Assembly: GCA_963691705.1 (NCBI GenBank)
Contig: OY829537.1
Span: 71,817,352-71,881,351, forward strand
Direction: 5' to 3'
Origin: Viola odorata
Lineage: Eukaryota > Streptophyta > Magnoliopsida > Malpighiales > Violaceae
Length of the DNA: 64,000 nt
Below are positions 1 to 11,049 of the stretch, piece by piece. The translations under genes and the position numbers were made by a program. The number at the start of each line of letters is the position of its first letter. Positions within the stretch are counted from its first letter, which is position 1. Under the pieces are notes generated by a model that saw nothing but the letters and a program-made list of their open reading frames with translations, was not told the origin of the DNA and did no database searches.

Positions 1-1264
1 ACTGTCAAGTAAATCAGCAAAGGGCGCCCCGCGGTAGGAGGGACCAAGATTGGTGGGTTTTGGAGATATGTCTTGATTCTTTCAAAGGCCTTTTGGCAAT
101 CTTCGTCCCATTTGGCATCTCTATTTTTCCTTAACATCTTGAACATTGGTTCATAGGTGAGGGTCAATTGACTGATAAAACGAGCGATATAATTGATGCG
201 CCCAAGGAAGCTCCGCACTTCCTTCTCGGTCTTAGGGGGAGATAGTTTTTGGACGGCCTTCACCTTGTCGGGGTCCACCTCTATGCCTTTGTTGCTGACG
301 ATGAACCCTAGCAATTTTCCAGACGTCACTCTAAAGGCGCACTTGGCGGGATTCAAGCGCAGTTGGAATTGCCGCAATCTTTCGAAGGTTTTCCTTAGGA
401 CATTTATATGATCCTTTTCTCCCCGAGACTTAGCGATCATATCGTCGACGTAAACCTCGACCTCTTTATGCATCATGTCATGGAAAAGGGTGACCACAGC
501 ACGTTGGTAGGTAGCGCCGGTATTCTTTAACCCGAATGGCATCACCTTATAGCAAAAGGTGCCCCAAGGCGTAATAAAAGTAGTTTTTTTCACTGTCTTC
601 TGGAGCCATTTTGATCTGATTGTACCCTGAAAACCCGTCCATGAAGGAGAACATGTTGTGGCATGCTGCACTGTCTACTAACATGTCAATGTGAGGGAGT
701 GAGAAGTCATCTTTAGGGCTAGCTCGGTTAAGGTCCCTAAAATCCACACACATGCGGACTTTTCCATCTTTCTTAGGCACGGGCACAATGTTGGCGATCC
801 ATTCGGGGTATTCGGAAACCTTTAAAAAACCCGCGGCTAGTTTCTTCGTAACCTCTTCTTTTAGTTTTAGAAGGACATCGGGGTGCATTCTTTGAAGTTT
901 TTATTTTACGGGTTTGAATTCGGGTTTCAATGGGATACGGTGTTCGACTATATTGGGGTCGAGACCTGGCATGTCATCGTATGACCAAGCGAATATGTCC
1001 GAGTATTCTCCAAGGAGAGAAATCATTCTGTCTCTCTGATTAGAGCTCAAAGTGGTCCCAATTTTGACGATCTTTTGACCTCTATCACTTGCCCCCAAGT
1101 TTATCTCCTCCAATTCCTCCTGATGGGGGGCTATTTCTTTTTCTTAGCTTTCCACTAAACGGGCCAATTCACATGGGATTTCTTCTTCGTGTTCTGATGC
1201 GGCAAAAATTTCTTTGTCGATAAAGGCATGAGATTCACCAAGATCAGGTGTCTCGACTTTTGTC
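1..1264 (-). pseudogene. Ogre reverse transcriptase region, broken (continues off the left edge)
   Basis: The minus strand encodes the N-terminal part of a Ty3/gypsy RT: a segment with VRMCVDFRDLNRASPKD followed by DGFSGYNQIKMAPED (888-590), then in another frame TPWGTFCYKVMPFGL and the catalytic YVDD box near 440-450, and further on the RT/RNase H linker with SFLGRINYIARFI. At least three lesions are visible: an in-frame TAA near 1146-1150, a TAA near 900 just before the segment starting MHPDVLL, and a one-base frameshift in a run of seven A (on the minus strand) near 583-590. Upstream, 901-1113 encodes the acidic linker normally found before RT in this lineage. The domain continues past base 1, so its end cannot be judged. 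Confidence 0.85.
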
Positions 1265-1815
1265 CTGAAAGTAGAAATGAGAACAATAAACGATGTTTGG
1301 GAAAAGGTTAAATATGTTTATTTATCTTTTAAACCGAAAGGGAACACAAGTTCCTTTATAGACAATAAAACATGCATACATAGATTGTGTTATTATTATT
1401 TTTTTTATTTTTAATCGAAGGGGAACACATGTTCCTATAAATCATGCATACATACTTACATGGCGTCTTTTTTTTTTTATATATATAATTTTTGACCGAA
1501 GGGGAACACAAGTTCCTAATAAAGTATTTATTTACATGGTTTTTTTTTGTTTACTTCTTAACCGAAGGGGAACACATGTTCCTAATAAAGACAACAAAAC
1601 ACATATATTTTTACATGGATTTTTTTTAACCGAAGGGGAACACCTGTTCCTAATGAAACGTTTATTTACATGGTTTTTATTATTATTATTATTTTTAACC
1701 GAAGGGGAACACATGTTCCTAATAAAGACAATAAAACACCTACACATGGTATTATTTTTAACCGAAAGGGAACACATGTTCCTAAGAAAAAACAACAAAA
1801 CACGCATATATTTAC
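1265..1815 (-). other. putative Ogre intron between protease and RT
   Basis: On the minus strand a GT donor (GTAAAT, first base at 1815) lies directly at the end of the protease frame, and a pyrimidine-rich acceptor ending CTTTCAG (last base at 1265) lies before the RT frame. Joining the two keeps the frame: the split serine codon is completed and reading continues with TKVETPDLGE. The 551-base gap contains many stops and the palindromic minisatellite at 1341-1782. Ogre elements are known to carry an intron at this place, so position, splice signals and frame all agree. Splicing itself cannot be shown from DNA. Confidence 0.7.
1341..1782. repeat. minisatellite with inverted core GGAACA-NN-TGTTCC, 7 copies
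   Basis: Seven copies of a 63-81 base unit made of a T-rich run followed by AACCGAAGGGGAACACATGT and TCC. The core (GGAACA, two bases, TGTTCC) starts at 1341, 1422, 1503, 1569, 1637, 1706 and 1769. The array fills most of the putative intron of the Ogre element. Confidence 0.9.
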
Positions 1816-3332
1816 GAGTGGACATCGAGAAGTGTGGCGGCGGTCCAGTTGCGCACGGGCTTCCCAGACTTCCTTACGAAGGCGGCCGAGTCTTGAGATG
1901 ACGCTCCTTCTTTGAGCGCGCAAATATAGAAATTTGGAGCTGCGCCGGTTGTGGCGATATCCGGATGGACGATTTCGGCCGCAAAAGGGAAAGTGGTTCT
2001 AATGTGCGGGATGTTCATACCATAAAAAGGCGTGGGGCGTCCAAATAACTTGGTTAGCTGCCTCTCTTTCTTTTCCTTGGAGACCCTAACGAAATCGGCT
2101 TTAGTTGGTTGATATCCTAACCCAAAGCGGTTCCCGAAATTTTTGGAAAATGTCAGGCCCTTTTCCCCTTGTAGCAAGGCTCCTAGCCTTCTCCCCAACT
2201 GAAAACCATCTCTTGGCGCCACATGGGTAACTAGCACGGTCTCATCAGGAGCTTGGGCTTTGATGATGGGTGCACCCTCCTCTATCCATTCGGTATTCAC
2301 TATTTCAAAGGCTTGGAAAGAGCTTTCCAAAGTTTCGGTGGCCTCGATGTAGGGAACGGACGAGTGTTTGGCTAGGATCAATGCTTCCTCCGCTTTTATT
2401 GTGATGAGGACGCCATCTTTCACATACTTGACGCATTGATGTAAAGATGAAGGCACGGCTCCGACCGTGTGGATCCAAGGTCGCCCTAGGAGCATGTTGT
2501 AGGCGGGTTGGATTTCCATGATTTGGAACACTAGGGTGAAGGTGTGGGGCCCAATTACCATGTTTAGTTCGAAGCTCCCTATGATTTCTCGGATGGTTCC
2601 GTCGAAGGCTCGGGTCATCATTCTGCTTGGCTTTAGAAAAGCCATGTCAATTGGTAGTTGTTCGAGGACATGCTTGGGCATGACATTCAATGCGGAGCCG
2701 TTATCAATTAGGGCCTTTGCTATGACATGGCCCTTACATTCCACCGTTATGTAAAGAGCCTTGTTGTGACTTGTCCCTACGGGGTCGATTTCTCCCTCGG
2801 AGAAGGTGATGGTGCTTAATGCTTGTATCCTTCCAACGAGGTTTTCCACCCCTTCTGTGGTGATGTCTTTGGTCACGAAAGACTCGTTTAAGACTTTTAA
2901 GAGAGATAGGCGATGAGGTTCAGATGTGAGGATCAATTCCATGATGGAGATGCGGGTCGGGGTCTTCTTTAATTGTTCAATGATATTAAACTCGCTCCTC
3001 TTCATGATTTTTAGGAATTCAGCCGCGTTGTCTTCAGTCACGGGCTCATTCACCCTCTGCGTTTCTTCTGCTATCTTTTCGGGAGTTGAAGGGCCTTTTC
3101 CTTTGGCTAACCTTTGTTTCTCAACTTCCTCCAAAATATAGCATCTCCCAGTGCGGGTCATGCCCTCAATATTGAAGGTCTCGGCCATTGGTGTAGCAGA
3201 AGGGGAAGTCGTGACGACTGTGTATCCATAGTTAAATGGGACGGCGTGCAAGTCTTGGCTAGGAGGGTTAGGAGCGAATTTAAAGACTACCTTGAGCGGT
3301 GTTGTGGTAGGGGTCTCCGCTTGAGCTACACA
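1812..3332 (-). CDS. Ogre protease region
   Basis: Open on the minus strand from just after the gag stop (TAA at 3333-3335) to 1812; the first Met is at 3251 and gives 479 residues. The aspartic protease motif is in ALIDNGSALNVMPKHVL, followed by the conserved MLLGRPWIHTVGAVPSSLHQ, both typical of the Tat/Ogre protease. The frame is the same as gag, so the single TAA between them may be a nonsense mutation in a former gag-pro ORF rather than a programmed stop. The 3' end coincides with the putative splice donor at 1815, so in a working copy this frame would be joined to RT. Confidence 0.85.
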   Translation of the reverse strand, partial: CVAQAETPTTTPLKVVFKFAPNPPSQDLHAVPFNYGYTVVTTSPSATPMAETFNIEGMTRTGRCYILEEVEKQRLAKGKGPSTPEKIAEETQRVNEPVTEDNAAEFLKIMKRSEFNIIEQLKKTPTRISIMELILTSEPHRLSLLKVLNESFVTKDITTEGVENLVGRIQALSTITFSEGEIDPVGTSHNKALYITVECKGHVIAKALIDNGSALNVMPKHVLEQLPIDMAFLKPSRMMTRAFDGTIREIIGSFELNMVIGPHTFTLVFQIMEIQPAYNMLLGRPWIHTVGAVPSSLHQCVKYVKDGVLITIKAEEALILAKHSSVPYIEATETLESSFQAFEIVNTEWIEEGAPIIKAQAPDETVLVTHVAPRDGFQLGRRLGALLQGEKGLTFSKNFGNRFGLGYQPTKADFVRVSKEKKERQLTKLFGRPTPFYGMNIPHIRTTFPFAAEIVHPDIATTGAAPNFYICALKEGASSQDSAAFVRKSGKPVRNWTAATLLDVHS

Positions 3333-5357
3333 TTAGAAGGCATATGGGATGGATAGTCCTTCCTCACTAGCACAAACCTCATCTTTCTTTTGGACTCTCT
3401 TCCCGATTTGAATAATTCCAAAAGCCACGAGTTGGCTTACTTTTTCCGAGAACAGTCCACAGTCTTGGATCTTATGGTCACTTGCTTGTTGACAAAACGA
3501 GCAGGTAGCCAATCCCTCTTGTGGGCGTGGTAAGTGACCACTTTCTACCAATGTGGCGAAAAGCCCTTCCTTGGGTAAGCTCAGAACAAGGGGGAGAGGA
3601 TCCTCAATTACTCCTGTCGAGAGGGCGCTTACCCCTCCGCTCCCTTGGGTGTGATTTGGGAGAGGGTTGGTGGTGGTGTTGGGACCTTTAGTCGTCCCTT
3701 CAAAGGAAACCCAACCGCTCTTGATCAATTGTTGCACTTTCATTTTGAAGGCGTAACAATTATCCATTGTATGTCCTGGTGCTCCCGCGTGGTATTCACA
3801 TTTGGCATTGGGGTCATACCACTTGGGGTAAGTAGGTAGCATAGGTTGGGGAGGAATTGGCACGATTTGCCCCGTCGCTAAAAGGTGCTTATAAACCTCC
3901 CCCGCGGGAAGAGGAAGAGCCGGCAGTGGTTCCCTATTCCAACGATTGCTTTGAGTCCCTTCGTTGCTCTGGTTCTTTGGTGGGTTATATGGTCTTGGTT
4001 GTGCGGGTTGCGAAATTTGTGGTGGAGAATATGGATAAGGCGGGAAGGGTGCGGGGTATTGTGGAGTTATGTTAGCAACCGGCATCGGAGGAGGAAAGAA
4101 CGGTGAGGGGTATGGTGGTGGTGTATGATATGGTGGTGGTGGGAAAGATGGTCTGAATTTGGGTTGTTGGGACACAAAGCCAACTTCTTTCTTTTCGGGA
4201 GGCGCCTTTTTTGGTGTTATTTCGGGGATAGGGGCGGTGATCTTGCCCGTTTTTATCCCTTGCTCGACCCTTTCCGCGATTAAGACCATGTCGGAGAAGT
4301 TGTTTGATGGGTTGGAGATGAGGTACGTATAGTAAGGGGCTTTGAAGGTGTTCACGAAGATAGCTATGAGTTCTTTGTCACTCAGAGGCGGAGAAATCCT
4401 AGCTGCTAGCTCCCTCCATCTTTGGGCGTAGGTTTTTACTGAGTCGTCCATTTTCTTCTCTAGATTTTGGAGGTCGGAGCGGTCCGGTGCTACCTCCATA
4501 TTGAACTTGTATTGTCTGAAGAAGGCATCAGATAAATCTCTCCAAGTCCTAATCTTGGCCCTGTCTAGGCTCATGTACCAAGTTAAAGCGTGTTTGGCCA
4601 AGCTTTCTCTAAACAGATGGATCAAGAGAGGCTCGTTATGTATCATCTCGGCCATTTTGTTGCAATAGGCCTTGAGGTGAGTCCTTGGGCACTCGACCCC
4701 AGTGTACTTCTCAAAATCTGGTACCTTGTATTTAGGAGGCATTATGATCCCTGGGACCATGCACATGTCGGCGGGGCCCATGGGGTCAAAGGGATCGGTT
4801 CCTTCAACGGTTCTGAGCCTTTCTTCTAGCTGGCTCAATCTATCGATGTTTGGTTTCTCTGTAAAGATCGTGTTAGCACCAAGTGGTTCTTGTGCGCCTA
4901 GTGATTGTACTGGGTTGGTAAACGGTGGTTGGGTCCCTATAGGATTGGGGTTTATGATCTGAGTATAATGGCCTTGGGGAGGGCGGAATCCTGGGACTTC
5001 TTGACAGATCAGATTTTGCCCGGGGTCCAAAGCGAGGTTGCCCAAGGTATGTTGTAAGTTTGAAATATTCGCTCCCCTAGTGTTAGGGTTTGTGTGGGTG
5101 TTGGTAGATGCAGTGAAGGGATCAACCCACTTCCATTGACCCCCAGGAATAGTAAATGATTGAGGTCCTGAAGGCCTGGAGATGGCGGACGAGGAAGGTC
5201 TCATCATTTGGTTTGGATCGAAACCGGGTGGGACTTCAGTGGCCTCGTCTCGTTCTTTTTCGGCCTGAGCGGCCCTTTCCGTGGCAATTTTGACATGTTC
5301 CTCTAACTCGGCTATCCTAGCGGCCACCCTTTCGTCGATCTTAGCTTGTTCGGCCAT
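3333..5357 (-). CDS. Ogre gag polyprotein
   Basis: A 674-residue minus-strand ORF with a coiled-coil-like charged N-terminus (KIDERVAARIAELEEHVKIA), a retrotransposon gag domain (segment HLKAYCNKMAEMIHNEPLL, then LTWYMSLDRAKIRTWRDL and FRQYKFNMEVAPDRSDLQN), a long Pro/Tyr-rich linker and two zinc-knuckle-like motifs: CEYHAGAPGHTMDNC and CSFCQQASDHKIQDC. It is the structural capsid/nucleocapsid protein that would package the element RNA. The ORF is uninterrupted, unlike the RT and ORF1 of the same element. The start was chosen as the first Met; no alternative Met gives a better gag N-terminus. Confidence 0.88.
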   Translation of the reverse strand: MAEQAKIDERVAARIAELEEHVKIATERAAQAEKERDEATEVPPGFDPNQMMRPSSSAISRPSGPQSFTIPGGQWKWVDPFTASTNTHTNPNTRGANISNLQHTLGNLALDPGQNLICQEVPGFRPPQGHYTQIINPNPIGTQPPFTNPVQSLGAQEPLGANTIFTEKPNIDRLSQLEERLRTVEGTDPFDPMGPADMCMVPGIIMPPKYKVPDFEKYTGVECPRTHLKAYCNKMAEMIHNEPLLIHLFRESLAKHALTWYMSLDRAKIRTWRDLSDAFFRQYKFNMEVAPDRSDLQNLEKKMDDSVKTYAQRWRELAARISPPLSDKELIAIFVNTFKAPYYTYLISNPSNNFSDMVLIAERVEQGIKTGKITAPIPEITPKKAPPEKKEVGFVSQQPKFRPSFPPPPYHTPPPYPSPFFPPPMPVANITPQYPAPFPPYPYSPPQISQPAQPRPYNPPKNQSNEGTQSNRWNREPLPALPLPAGEVYKHLLATGQIVPIPPQPMLPTYPKWYDPNAKCEYHAGAPGHTMDNCYAFKMKVQQLIKSGWVSFEGTTKGPNTTTNPLPNHTQGSGGVSALSTGVIEDPLPLVLSLPKEGLFATLVESGHLPRPQEGLATCSFCQQASDHKIQDCGLFSEKVSQLVAFGIIQIGKRVQKKDEVCASEEGLSIPYAF

Positions 5358-5633
5358 CTTTCTCGCTTGTAGTCTTGTTAGCGGAAGGTTGGGCGAAGCG
5401 ATTCACTTGCGAGGAGCTATCGTCAATCTGAAAAAACAAAAAAAGGTAAGAGAAAAAAACATAGTGGTAAGTATAAGCGTTTACATATGTACGACGTGTA
5501 AGTGCGAGGCCCCCATGCTGCTTTGATCAATCTCCCAGCCACTCTCTTGCTTGATACTTTTAGGGGGAGCGAGAAACGGGTGTATCTCGGGTTGGTGCTC
5601 TAGGGGGAGACGTGAGAGAAGTCTTCCTTTATT

Positions 5634-7260
5634 CTAGTGATGCGACGTGATCTCGGACGTTACTAACGAAACTCTTGAAGTGGCCTGGAATGAGTAGCTA
5701 AGGTTATCTCTAAATGGTTTTTCGAGGGATCTGTTGCTTAGAGGACTTTGATCTTTGGTACGTCCATACTTCAACCTGAATTCAACATCTTTCGTCTTTT
5801 GACCAAGTGAAAATTCTGAGCCGAACGTATTCATATGGGCCGAGACAAAAGATCGCACGGCTGAGACCGAGAAAACTGTCCTCCTTATGTCCGAATTATT
5901 TGTGAGCGATACGCCACTTGGAAAAATCCCATTTTTGGCATGGAAATTCTTCAAGGTGCTATGAACAGCTTTCGCGTTTTGGACAAGTGGAAATTCCTAG
6001 CCGATTGTGTTGATATTGGCCAAAATAAAAGAACGTGCAGCTGAGACTGAGTAGAGTAGCTATCCTTACGCCTAAATTATTTGCAAGAGATATGTTGCCC
6101 CAAATGCTCTGAAATTCTGTGTGGGCATACTTCAATGTGTTGTGAACATCTTTCGTGTTTTGGCCGAATAGAAACTTTGAGCCCATCATATCGATATTGG
6201 TCAAACAAAATGAGCGCGCAGCTAAACGAATGATTTTGGAGGTGAAAAAAATGATTTTGGAGCCGAAGCTAGCAACATGCCGCTAGGGGCCAGGCGGCAT
6301 ACCGCCAGAGATGGCTTTTCGCGGGCCTTGCTTTTGGCTGAGGTGCACTACTCCAAAAATTCTGAAATTTGGTAGGGACATATTTCAATGTGTTACGAAC
6401 ATCTTTCGTGTTTTGGCCGAACGGAAATTCTGAGCCGAACGCATTCATATTGGCCGAGACAAAAGATCGCACAACTGAGACTGAGAAAACTGTCCTTCTT
6501 ATGTCCGAATTATTCGTGAGCGACGCGCGGCTCGGAAAAATCCCATTTTTGGCATGGAAATTCTTCAAAGTGTAATGAACATCTTTCGTGTTTTTGGCCA
6601 AGTGGAAATTCCTAGCCGATTGTGTTGATATTGGCCAAAACAAAAGAACGCATAGCTGAGACTGAGTAGAGTAGCTACCCTTACGCCTAAATTATTTTTG
6701 AGAGATGTGCAGCTCAGAATGCTCTGTAATTTGGTAGGGACACACTTTAATGTGTTACGAACATCTTTTGTATTTTGGTCGAACGGAAATTCTGAGCCCA
6801 TCGTGTTGATATCAGCCAAAACAAACGAGTGTGCAGCCGAAACTGCTTGGAGAAAATGAACTTGAAGGGACCTGGGGCCGAAGCTAGCGACATGCCGCTA
6901 GGGGCCAGGCGGCATGCCGCCAGAAATGGCCTTTCGTGGGTCTTGCTTTTGGCTGGGGTGCACTACTCAAAAAATTCTGAAATTTGGTAGGGGAGACCTT
7001 TAATGTGTTACGAACATCTTTCGTGTTTTAATTGATAGGAAATTTTGAGTAAATCATCTCCATTTTGGTCATGGAAAAAGATCGTGCAGCTGAGGCCGAG
7101 AGAACCGTCCTCCTTTTGTCCAAATTATTTGCGAGAGATGCGCTTTTGGCTGAGGTGCATTGCTCCAAAAATTCTGAAATTTGGTAGGGGAGACCTTTAA
7201 CATGTTGGGAACATCTTTCATGTTTTGGCCGAGTGGAAATTCGGGGTCAAATGCACCCAT
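5634..7260. repeat. degenerate tandem array inside the Ogre element, about 8 units with higher-order structure
   Basis: The segment containing ...GAACATCTTTCGTGTTTTGG recurs near 5770, 5952, 6132, 6382, 6562, 6748, 7000 and 7195, giving spacings near 180, 180, 250, 180, 186, 252 and 195. A longer block with GCCGCTAGGGGCCAGGCGGC is present at about 6275 and again at about 6895, so units are also grouped into a period of about 620 bases. The array lies between ORF1 and gag. Long minus-strand open frames run through it (5954-5634, 6204-5959, 6643-6269, 6819-6565), but none resembles a known protein. Ogre elements are known to carry variable tandem repeats. Confidence 0.85.
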
Positions 7261-7674
7261 GTAGGCCGAGAAAAAAGATCGTGTGTTTGGACCTAGAACA
7301 AGTATATATTTTTTGTGTTCTGCGTTTTTGCAAGTGGACCTTTCATTCCCAAGGTCAACCCTTTTGTGTGATTTTGTTTTTGCTTTGGGTATTATTTTGA
7401 TTTTGAGGAGATTCGTATATTCGTGGTTAGTGGCCCTTTGGTACATACATACATATATATATATTTTTTGTACGAAAGGAGAACTCATATGATTTATCCA
7501 AATAATTTACGAGCTTTGTCATTGATGATGATTTTTTCCAAAAGGATACAACCAATATATGTTGGATCAAGTATTTACATTCATCAAAAAGCTAGTAGAC
7601 AAAAGTCTAGTAGTTACACATGGACAAAAAGCAAAATTTGGAATGCCGGGTACTTGCTCTTCCTTTTGAAGGCA
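7261..7674. other. spacer between the repeat array and ORF1 of the Ogre element
   Basis: AT-rich, with no gene recognised. It holds a short (TA)n stretch near 7445-7465 and the minus-strand 3' flank of ORF1. Confidence 0.5.
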
Positions 7675-9402
7675 TCATCCTTGGAAGGTGATGCTTGCTT
7701 GTTCATTCCAGAAGTATTCCAACGATGCCAATTCTCCTACTTGCATCATTAACTCGGCCTCTAGAGTGGCCATTCGTACTCGTAAGGCTTGGTTCTCTCC
7801 GCTTTTCTCGTTGGCATGGCTCGTCAAAACCTTAATCACCGCATTTTTATCCTTGACTAGTGCGCTGGATGCTCTCCCCTTGCGTACTTCTCCACGCATG
7901 CATTTTTCAAAGTCCTCGGAAGCTGATTTTTGGTTTGCCAAGCCTATCCGGACATTGTCTTGGTGGTGTCTTTCCCACTCGCGTACCTTGAACTCTAGGT
8001 CCATTTTCTGTGCCAACCAAACTTCTTTTTCCACGGCGAGCTGATTCCTTTCCCCCGTTATTGTGTGCAGCTGATTCATTAATCGGGCGTGGGTAATGGC
8101 CTCAAGTCCTTTGCTGGTGCGCGACTCGCCTTCTTCTTCCATTGGTTTACGATTTTCGGGGCGAGGTAGAATGTTTCCATTAGCGCGATTCCTCCTCCAT
8201 TGTGGGTATCCTAGCATTGGCAAGACGGGGACAGTGTGTCCTTCGATGTAGAAAGGGTGGGTCCAATCACGAGCGTATTGGAGGTAACTCAAATTCTCCG
8301 CGGTATGAGGTAGACTTGATTCCACCATGCCAAACGTTGCGGGGATTATTTGCATGATGCAAAATTGTCGCAAGGCTAGGGCGGGGCAATAGTGGACACA
8401 TCCTCGAGCCCCGATCAAAGGAACCCATGGCAAAGGTCGGCAGCAAACTATAGGATTGACGGCTCGTAGCCACTTGGCATGCCAATCAAAGTCCTCTTCC
8501 GAGAGGTTTAGGAACCTCTCAACCCAAACGCCTTTGTATTGCATCTCCCAATGGTTGTCAGTTATCGCGGTTATGACTTCGACTAGGGGGGCCTTGCTCA
8601 AGTGAATTGTCGAGAAGATAGACCGGCTTGGTGTTTGCTTGAAATGGCTCAATAGCCAAGTTGTTAGCAACTGGGTGCAACATGTGAGTTTCCCTTTGCC
8701 TTTCCTTCGGCAAAGGTCCAAGGCACAAAAGGTCTCGGCTAGGATAGCCATGGTAGGATTGATGGCGTTGGCTTCTATTTCAAAGAAGACATTGGCCGCT
8801 TCAAAATCAACTATGTCCTTCATTTTGGGGAACAAGACGAGCCCCACTACCGCAAAGGCTAGGATCCCTAGGCGATCTTGCCCTTTGGACTTCCAAAACT
8901 GTTTTTCGATGTCCGGTCAGCACCACACATAGTTCCCTTCCAAGGCTCGAGCGGGGATCTCCATTTTACGATCAAGCCTAGCCTTGACGCTTAGGGAATC
9001 AAGGCGAACATTCCGATAAATGGTTGAAATTGGAGGTGCGAAGCCCATCAAGGTGGAGTACTCCTCTAGCGTGGGAGTCAAGTCTACTCCTTCATCAAAA
9101 GAGAAGCACCGGTAGTATGGATCCCAAAATTTTATAGCCGCTAGGATGCATCCCCAGTCGGTCCTAACATCAGTCATGGTCAATAGGTTCCCATATTTAC
9201 ATGCGAATTGAGTCTCTTCTTCCCGAGTCAATTCCTTCCTCAACCTCCTAATCTTGGCTACGTCAAAGTCGGTAATCTCTACCTTAATCTTAGTGGAGAT
9301 GTCAGGGATAAAATTAGGTTCGAGCATGTCTCCTTGTGTGGCTTGGGTATCAAAACTTCTACCCCCGAAAGTATCAAGCGAAAGCAAGGTAGGCACAGTC
9401 AT
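7675..9402 (-). pseudogene. Ogre ORF1 (plant retroelement DUF7745-like protein), interrupted by one stop
   Basis: The minus strand reads from the Met at 9402 (MTVPTLLSLDTFGG) through 161 codons to a TGA at 8917-8919, then continues in the same frame to 7675. The first part has the features I associate with DUF7745 proteins: ETQFACKYGNLLTM, an IKFWDPYYRCFSF segment and TPTLEEYSTLMGF. The second part has PMLGYPQWRRNRANGN and then a long charged, coiled-coil-like C-terminus. Ogre elements carry such an ORF upstream of gag; its function is unknown. Removing the one stop in concept would make it about 575 codons long, so this is a lightly damaged copy. The family name is from memory of motif layout. 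Confidence 0.75.
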
Positions 9403-10013
9403 TTAATCAAAGTAGGATGGATCCTGGAAAGAACATAAAACAGAGTCCCTGTATTAGCAACTTACACGAAATACGTTACTAGGTTCTTTACATACATTAC
9501 TAGATTAGTGTGGAAGAAAAAAACGTAGAAAACGTGGTAAACCAAGCCACGACAAAACAAGTATGATGTATGTGATGGGGGCTTTTGACGTTGACTAAAG
9601 TTCTAACGGCCTGAAGGTTCCCGACGATACCATAGAATGGTCCAAAAAGTGTCGTAAAGCGACCACCTATTCCTTCCCACGAACTCGGGTCACTTTCCAA
9701 TCATTTACATAGGCCAATGATTGAATCATGTACACCGAGTCCGCTTACCAGAATGGGGCCAACCGTCCGGCTAGCTTTAAGGGTTCGAGCGGGTTGGGTT
9801 TCGTGAACATTACCCAGGACTCGTGTCCCAGGGTGTCATTACTCCCCGTCCTAAACTTATTTGGTAAGGCGACCCCTGGGTGTAGGGCCTATGCATGTAA
9901 TGCTATGACAGTTGATCAAGGCAATAACAAATAGTCACGAAAACAGTTTATTAAAGCAAGTAAATAATAAAAAAAACAAACACCTAAAAAAAAAACCGGC
10001 TTCGACCCTACTA
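9403..10013 (-). other. Ogre leader between PBS and ORF1
   Basis: Non-coding leader of the minus-strand element. A block of about 90 bases at 9669-9760 (ATTCCTTCCCACGAACTC...) recurs with changes at 10346-10437 within the LTR. Otherwise nothing recognised. Confidence 0.6.
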
Positions 10014-10032
10014 GTCCCTAGTGAAGTCGCCA
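10014..10032 (-). other. Ogre primer binding site
   Basis: Minus strand TGGCGACTTCACTAGGGAC starts three bases after the LTR end. Its first bases fit the TGGCGACTCC type that is the usual tRNA-Arg primer site in Ogre elements. Confidence 0.65.
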
Positions 10033-11049
10033 AACTGTCGCACCCCCTTTTTCGTTGAAAACGAGTTTAAGGTTTGGGACGGATGCTAAGCATAAATGGA
10101 TGCTTCGCATAATACAATGAAGTCGCCACCCTATTTTCTAAGGTTTAGGGAACCTAATATCATGGCATAAAATAAAAAAACTAAGGCTTGGTCTAAACCA
10201 TTGAACAAAGGTTCGAGGTCGTATTGTGGACTTGGGAAGGTGTTAGGCACCCAAGTCATACCCTTAAAAGGTTACTGGTAAAAAGGTGTTTGAATACAGT
10301 TTTGATATACAAAGATTTGTTTAAATGATCGAAGCATGTCAACCAATTCTTCCCATGAACTCAAGTCACTTTCCAATCATTTACATCGGCCAATGATTGA
10401 ATCATGTCAATAGAGTTCGCTTACCGAATTGGGACACTTTCCGATTATTTAAACATTTTTTACGTGATTTGGCCCTCAAAGGTGACGTTACATCTTAGCA
10501 TTTTCGGAGGGACATGTTATTTCCGATCGGGACACGAAGGACGGGGTTACCGTTTGTTCGTTATGCTAGAGTGGACGTTCCCCCCTTTATATCATTGGGC
10601 CATGCATGATTAATTAATTAATTACTAAGTGATCCTAACATGGATAATACTAACATCGTACGTTTTCGTGAATGCAAATAACTGTGTGGGATTTGAAGCC
10701 ACCATGCTCACATATCAATATATAGCAATTAATTTCATGGTATAAAGCAAGTGATCTAAACATGTAAGCATGTGAGTTTATTTTATCATGCATACGATTA
10801 TAAGTTTTTTGGTATTTTTAAATGACATGTGTACGAATAATATTTGCAAAAAGACATTGAATAAATAAAAAGAGACTTAGAGAGCTTACTTGCGTTGCGT
10901 GCTCTTGATCTTCCTTGCAAGTTAAGAGTGTTAGTAACGCTTTCGAAAATGATAAGTAATAAAGAGCGCATACAAGCCTTCATTTAAGTTGACGAAAAAT
11001 AAATAAACATGATAAATAAGTAGCAATTTGTTTCATATGAGTACATATA

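Noticed and set aside
1341..1782. Repeated GGAACANNTGTTCC as a hormone-receptor-like response element
   Set aside because: Resemblance to animal steroid-receptor half-sites has no meaning in a plant; the repeat is best seen as an intron minisatellite.
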